Positions 5,017 through 6,616 of a DNA stretch of 6,616 nucleotides are shown here, piece after piece. Below the pieces are notes generated by a model, which worked only from the letters and a program-made list of their open reading frames with translations, ran no database searches and had not been told where the DNA came from. The first letter of the stretch is position 1; each line of letters begins with the position of its first letter. Both the position numbers and the translations under genes were made by a program. Source of the stretch: Cenarchaeum sp. (lineage in GTDB: Archaea; Thermoproteota; Nitrososphaeria; Nitrososphaerales; Nitrosopumilaceae). The stretch covers positions 1 through 6,616 of the forward strand of contig RKSK01000145.1 in assembly GCA_007570915.1 (NCBI GenBank). Direction: 5' to 3'.

Positions 5017-6616
5017 CTAGGCCTCGACGATGACGGCCGCGCGCGCGTCGCCGAGCTCCGAGCGCGCCGCGTCAAGGACCCTCGCGCCGTCGGTGAGGGC
5101 AGAATAGTCGACCAGCCTCATGTCGTCGACGAGGTACGTGCGCGCGGCGACCGGCGAGGGCCGCCTAGAGTGGAGCTCGGCGAGCTCCTCCAGTATAGAG
5201 TTGCGGCCCCCCTGCAGGACGACGGCGTCGCCGAGGGACAGCTTGGCGCGGCCGTACCTGTCAAGGACGAGGGCGCGCCTCTGGACCCTCGTGCCCAGGA
5301 CGCGCCTCTTGCGCGCGCGGCCCGTGAAGACCATGTAGCTGTCCGACTCGAAGGTCAGGTCGACGAGGCCGGCCGGCAGGCGCATGACCTCGGCGGCCCT
5401 CGAGCGCGCCTCCTCGAGCGTAAAGACCGAGTGCGGCGGGCCTGCCGAGTCGAGCTCGACGCTTCCCGTCGCGCTCACGCGCAGTATCCCGCGCTCGGCG
5501 TCGTGCTCCGTGTCGACAATGACGGACTCGGGGACGGCCCCGCGGGCGACGAGGGCAGAGTGGGCCGCCCTGCACGCCCCGTGTATGGCCTCCGGCGTCG
5601 GGCTCGCCATCGAGACCTCGGCGGCCTCCTGCAGCATCGACGAGGCGGCGCCTATAGACGAGATCACCTCGGCGTTCTCTGCCCGCCTGTACCCGAGGCC
5701 GAGCTGCTTTGCGACAAAGGGCGCCAGGACCGACGCGCCGCCGCCGGCCCCGATCACGCTCGTCGCGCGCCTGTCCATCGAGTACTCCTTCATTATGCGG
5801 CTGACCTCCTTTGTTATCCCAAAGGACGACGTCTGTATGATGGACCTCGCGACCTCCGAGTATGGCGTGCCCGACTGCGCGCCGAGCAGCTCCATGGCCG
5901 CGCGCGCGGCCTCCTGGCCCGAGCGCGCATAGTCGCCCTCGGGGACCATGCCGAGCGCGTTGGCCGCGCACGTGTTTGTTATCGCGTACGTCCCCCCCTC
6001 GCACCTTATCGCGGCGTACTCGCCCTCGTCGTTGGGCGTGGGCCGCACGTGGGTGAGCTCGCCGGCCCGCAGCTCGGCGGCGTCGGCGTGGCACGCGTAG
6101 CGCAGGCCCGCAATGTGCGCGCTGCGCGGGCCGGCGGTCCACTTGCCGCGCGGGTGGCGCCTGACCATGCTGCCGCCGGCCGAGCCGACGACGCGCACGT
6201 CCAGCGACCTCACGCACGTCGGCCTGCCCTGTATCGTGACATAGCGGACCTCGGGCCGGCCCGCGCGTATGACGCATATGTTCGTGCTCGTCCCGCCGAC
6301 CTCGATGAATATGCCGTCGGCCACGCGCAGGTGCAGCAGCGCGCCGGCGACGCTCGCGGCAGGACCCGAGAGAACCGTGAGTATGGGCCGCGTCCGGAAC
6401 GTCTCCATGCTGGTCACCCCGCCGTCGCCGCGCATTATCATCAGCGGCGCGCCCACGCCAAGGTCCCTGATCGCGCGCTCTACGTGGCCTGCGACGCGCG
6501 CGGCCGTCGGCAGGACGCTCGCGTTCATCGCCGCCGTCGTCGCGCGTATCTCGAGGCCGTACGCGCCGGAGACCTCGTGCGAGGCAGTCGCGGGCAGGCC
6601 CGCGCGCGCGGCCCCC
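5017..6616 (-). CDS. hyuA: HyuA-type hydantoinase/oxoprolinase subunit (start outside window)
   Basis: The leftward frame enters at base 6616 and ends at TAG 5019-5017, giving about 533 residues, probably the C-terminal three-quarters or so of a family that usually has about 650-700. The gene does not start at the ATG at 6528: the frame before it (GLPATASHEVSGAYGLEIRA) matches the family's conserved segment leading to TAAMNASVLP. HyuA/OplA proteins use ATP to open cyclic amides such as hydantoins and 5-oxoproline, usually with a HyuB partner. Visible features are LMIMRGDGG (6441-6415), LSGPAASVAGA, IFIEVGGTSTN (6312-6280), SLDVRVVGSAGGSMV, ITNTCAANALG, IGAGGGASVLAPFVAKQLG and ISSIGAASSM, all parts of the ASKHA-like nucleotide-binding fold. 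The common DxGGTSTD form of the phosphate loop is ExGGTSTN here. No hyuB follows downstream in this window. Substrate cannot be told from sequence. Codon use is extremely GC-rich. Confidence 0.88.
   Translation of the reverse strand, partial: GAARAGLPATASHEVSGAYGLEIRATTAAMNASVLPTAARVAGHVERAIRDLGVGAPLMIMRGDGGVTSMETFRTRPILTVLSGPAASVAGALLHLRVADGIFIEVGGTSTNICVIRAGRPEVRYVTIQGRPTCVRSLDVRVVGSAGGSMVRRHPRGKWTAGPRSAHIAGLRYACHADAAELRAGELTHVRPTPNDEGEYAAIRCEGGTYAITNTCAANALGMVPEGDYARSGQEAARAAMELLGAQSGTPYSEVARSIIQTSSFGITKEVSRIMKEYSMDRRATSVIGAGGGASVLAPFVAKQLGLGYRRAENAEVISSIGAASSMLQEAAEVSMASPTPEAIHGACRAAHSALVARGAVPESVIVDTEHDAERGILRVSATGSVELDSAGPPHSVFTLEEARSRAAEVMRLPAGLVDLTFESDSYMVFTGRARKRRVLGTRVQRRALVLDRYGRAKLSLGDAVVLQGGRNSILEELAELHSRRPSPVAARTYLVDDMRLVDYSALTDGARVLDAARSELGDARAAVIVEA

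Noticed and set aside
4365..5033. Rightward open frame of 222 codons in the gene-free region
   Set aside because: Arg/Ala/Gly-rich composition, no TATA element near its GTG start, no recognisable domain, and it overlaps the end of the hydantoinase gene. Kept only as part of the unexplained region.
5261..6277. Second leftward open frame of 338 codons inside hyuA
   Set aside because: Extremely Arg/Gly/Ala-rich shadow; the hydantoinase frame has conserved motifs through the same bases.
1..6616. CRISPR array or insertion sequence
   Set aside because: No regularly spaced repeats, no terminal inverted repeats with target duplication and no transposase motif were seen.

Overview
The window reads as chromosome of a high-GC archaeon, most likely a Thaumarchaeon (Nitrososphaerota), perhaps a Cenarchaeum-like sponge symbiont. 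This rests on AT-rich TATA elements sitting about 26-32 bases upstream of start codons, which implies leaderless messages, on frequent ATA (Ile) and AGG (Arg) codons, on an archaeal-type tRNA with encoded CCA, and on the gene set. The taxonomic assignment is inference; no rRNA is present.

Layout from left to right. A bluB-type 5,6-dimethylbenzimidazole synthase gene runs leftward off the window (1-668). A divergent tRNA-Val(GAC) gene (763-839) has an unusual C at position 33. A leftward gene of unknown function (774-1358) has a protein-like N-terminal half; its reading frame then runs through low-complexity sequence and stops inside the tRNA, on the antisense strand. A leftward protein-like frame without a start codon (1467-1739) lies directly behind the amber stop of a leftward gene resembling Panacea/SocA-type winged-helix proteins (1740-2384, or 2456 with the upstream TTG). 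Divergent from that is a small rightward gene of unknown function (2491-2841). After a GC-rich spacer holding a 13-G run comes a rightward gene for a prephenate dehydratase-like protein with altered signature motifs (3155-3787). About 1.2 kb with no convincing gene follows (3788-5016). The right end is the 3' three-quarters or so of a leftward HyuA-type hydantoinase/oxoprolinase gene (5017-6616), whose start lies outside.

The genes do not form an obvious operon. They are mostly single units with their own TATA-like promoters. The two recognisable metabolic functions at the edges (cobamide lower-ligand synthesis and an ATP-dependent cyclic-amide hydrolase subunit) lie in sequence that looks richer in G+C, especially at third codon positions, than the central stretch of about 1390-3790. 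That mosaic, the broken-looking frame and the degenerate enzyme suggest a less constrained or partly acquired central segment, although no insertion sequence, integrase or att duplication is visible.
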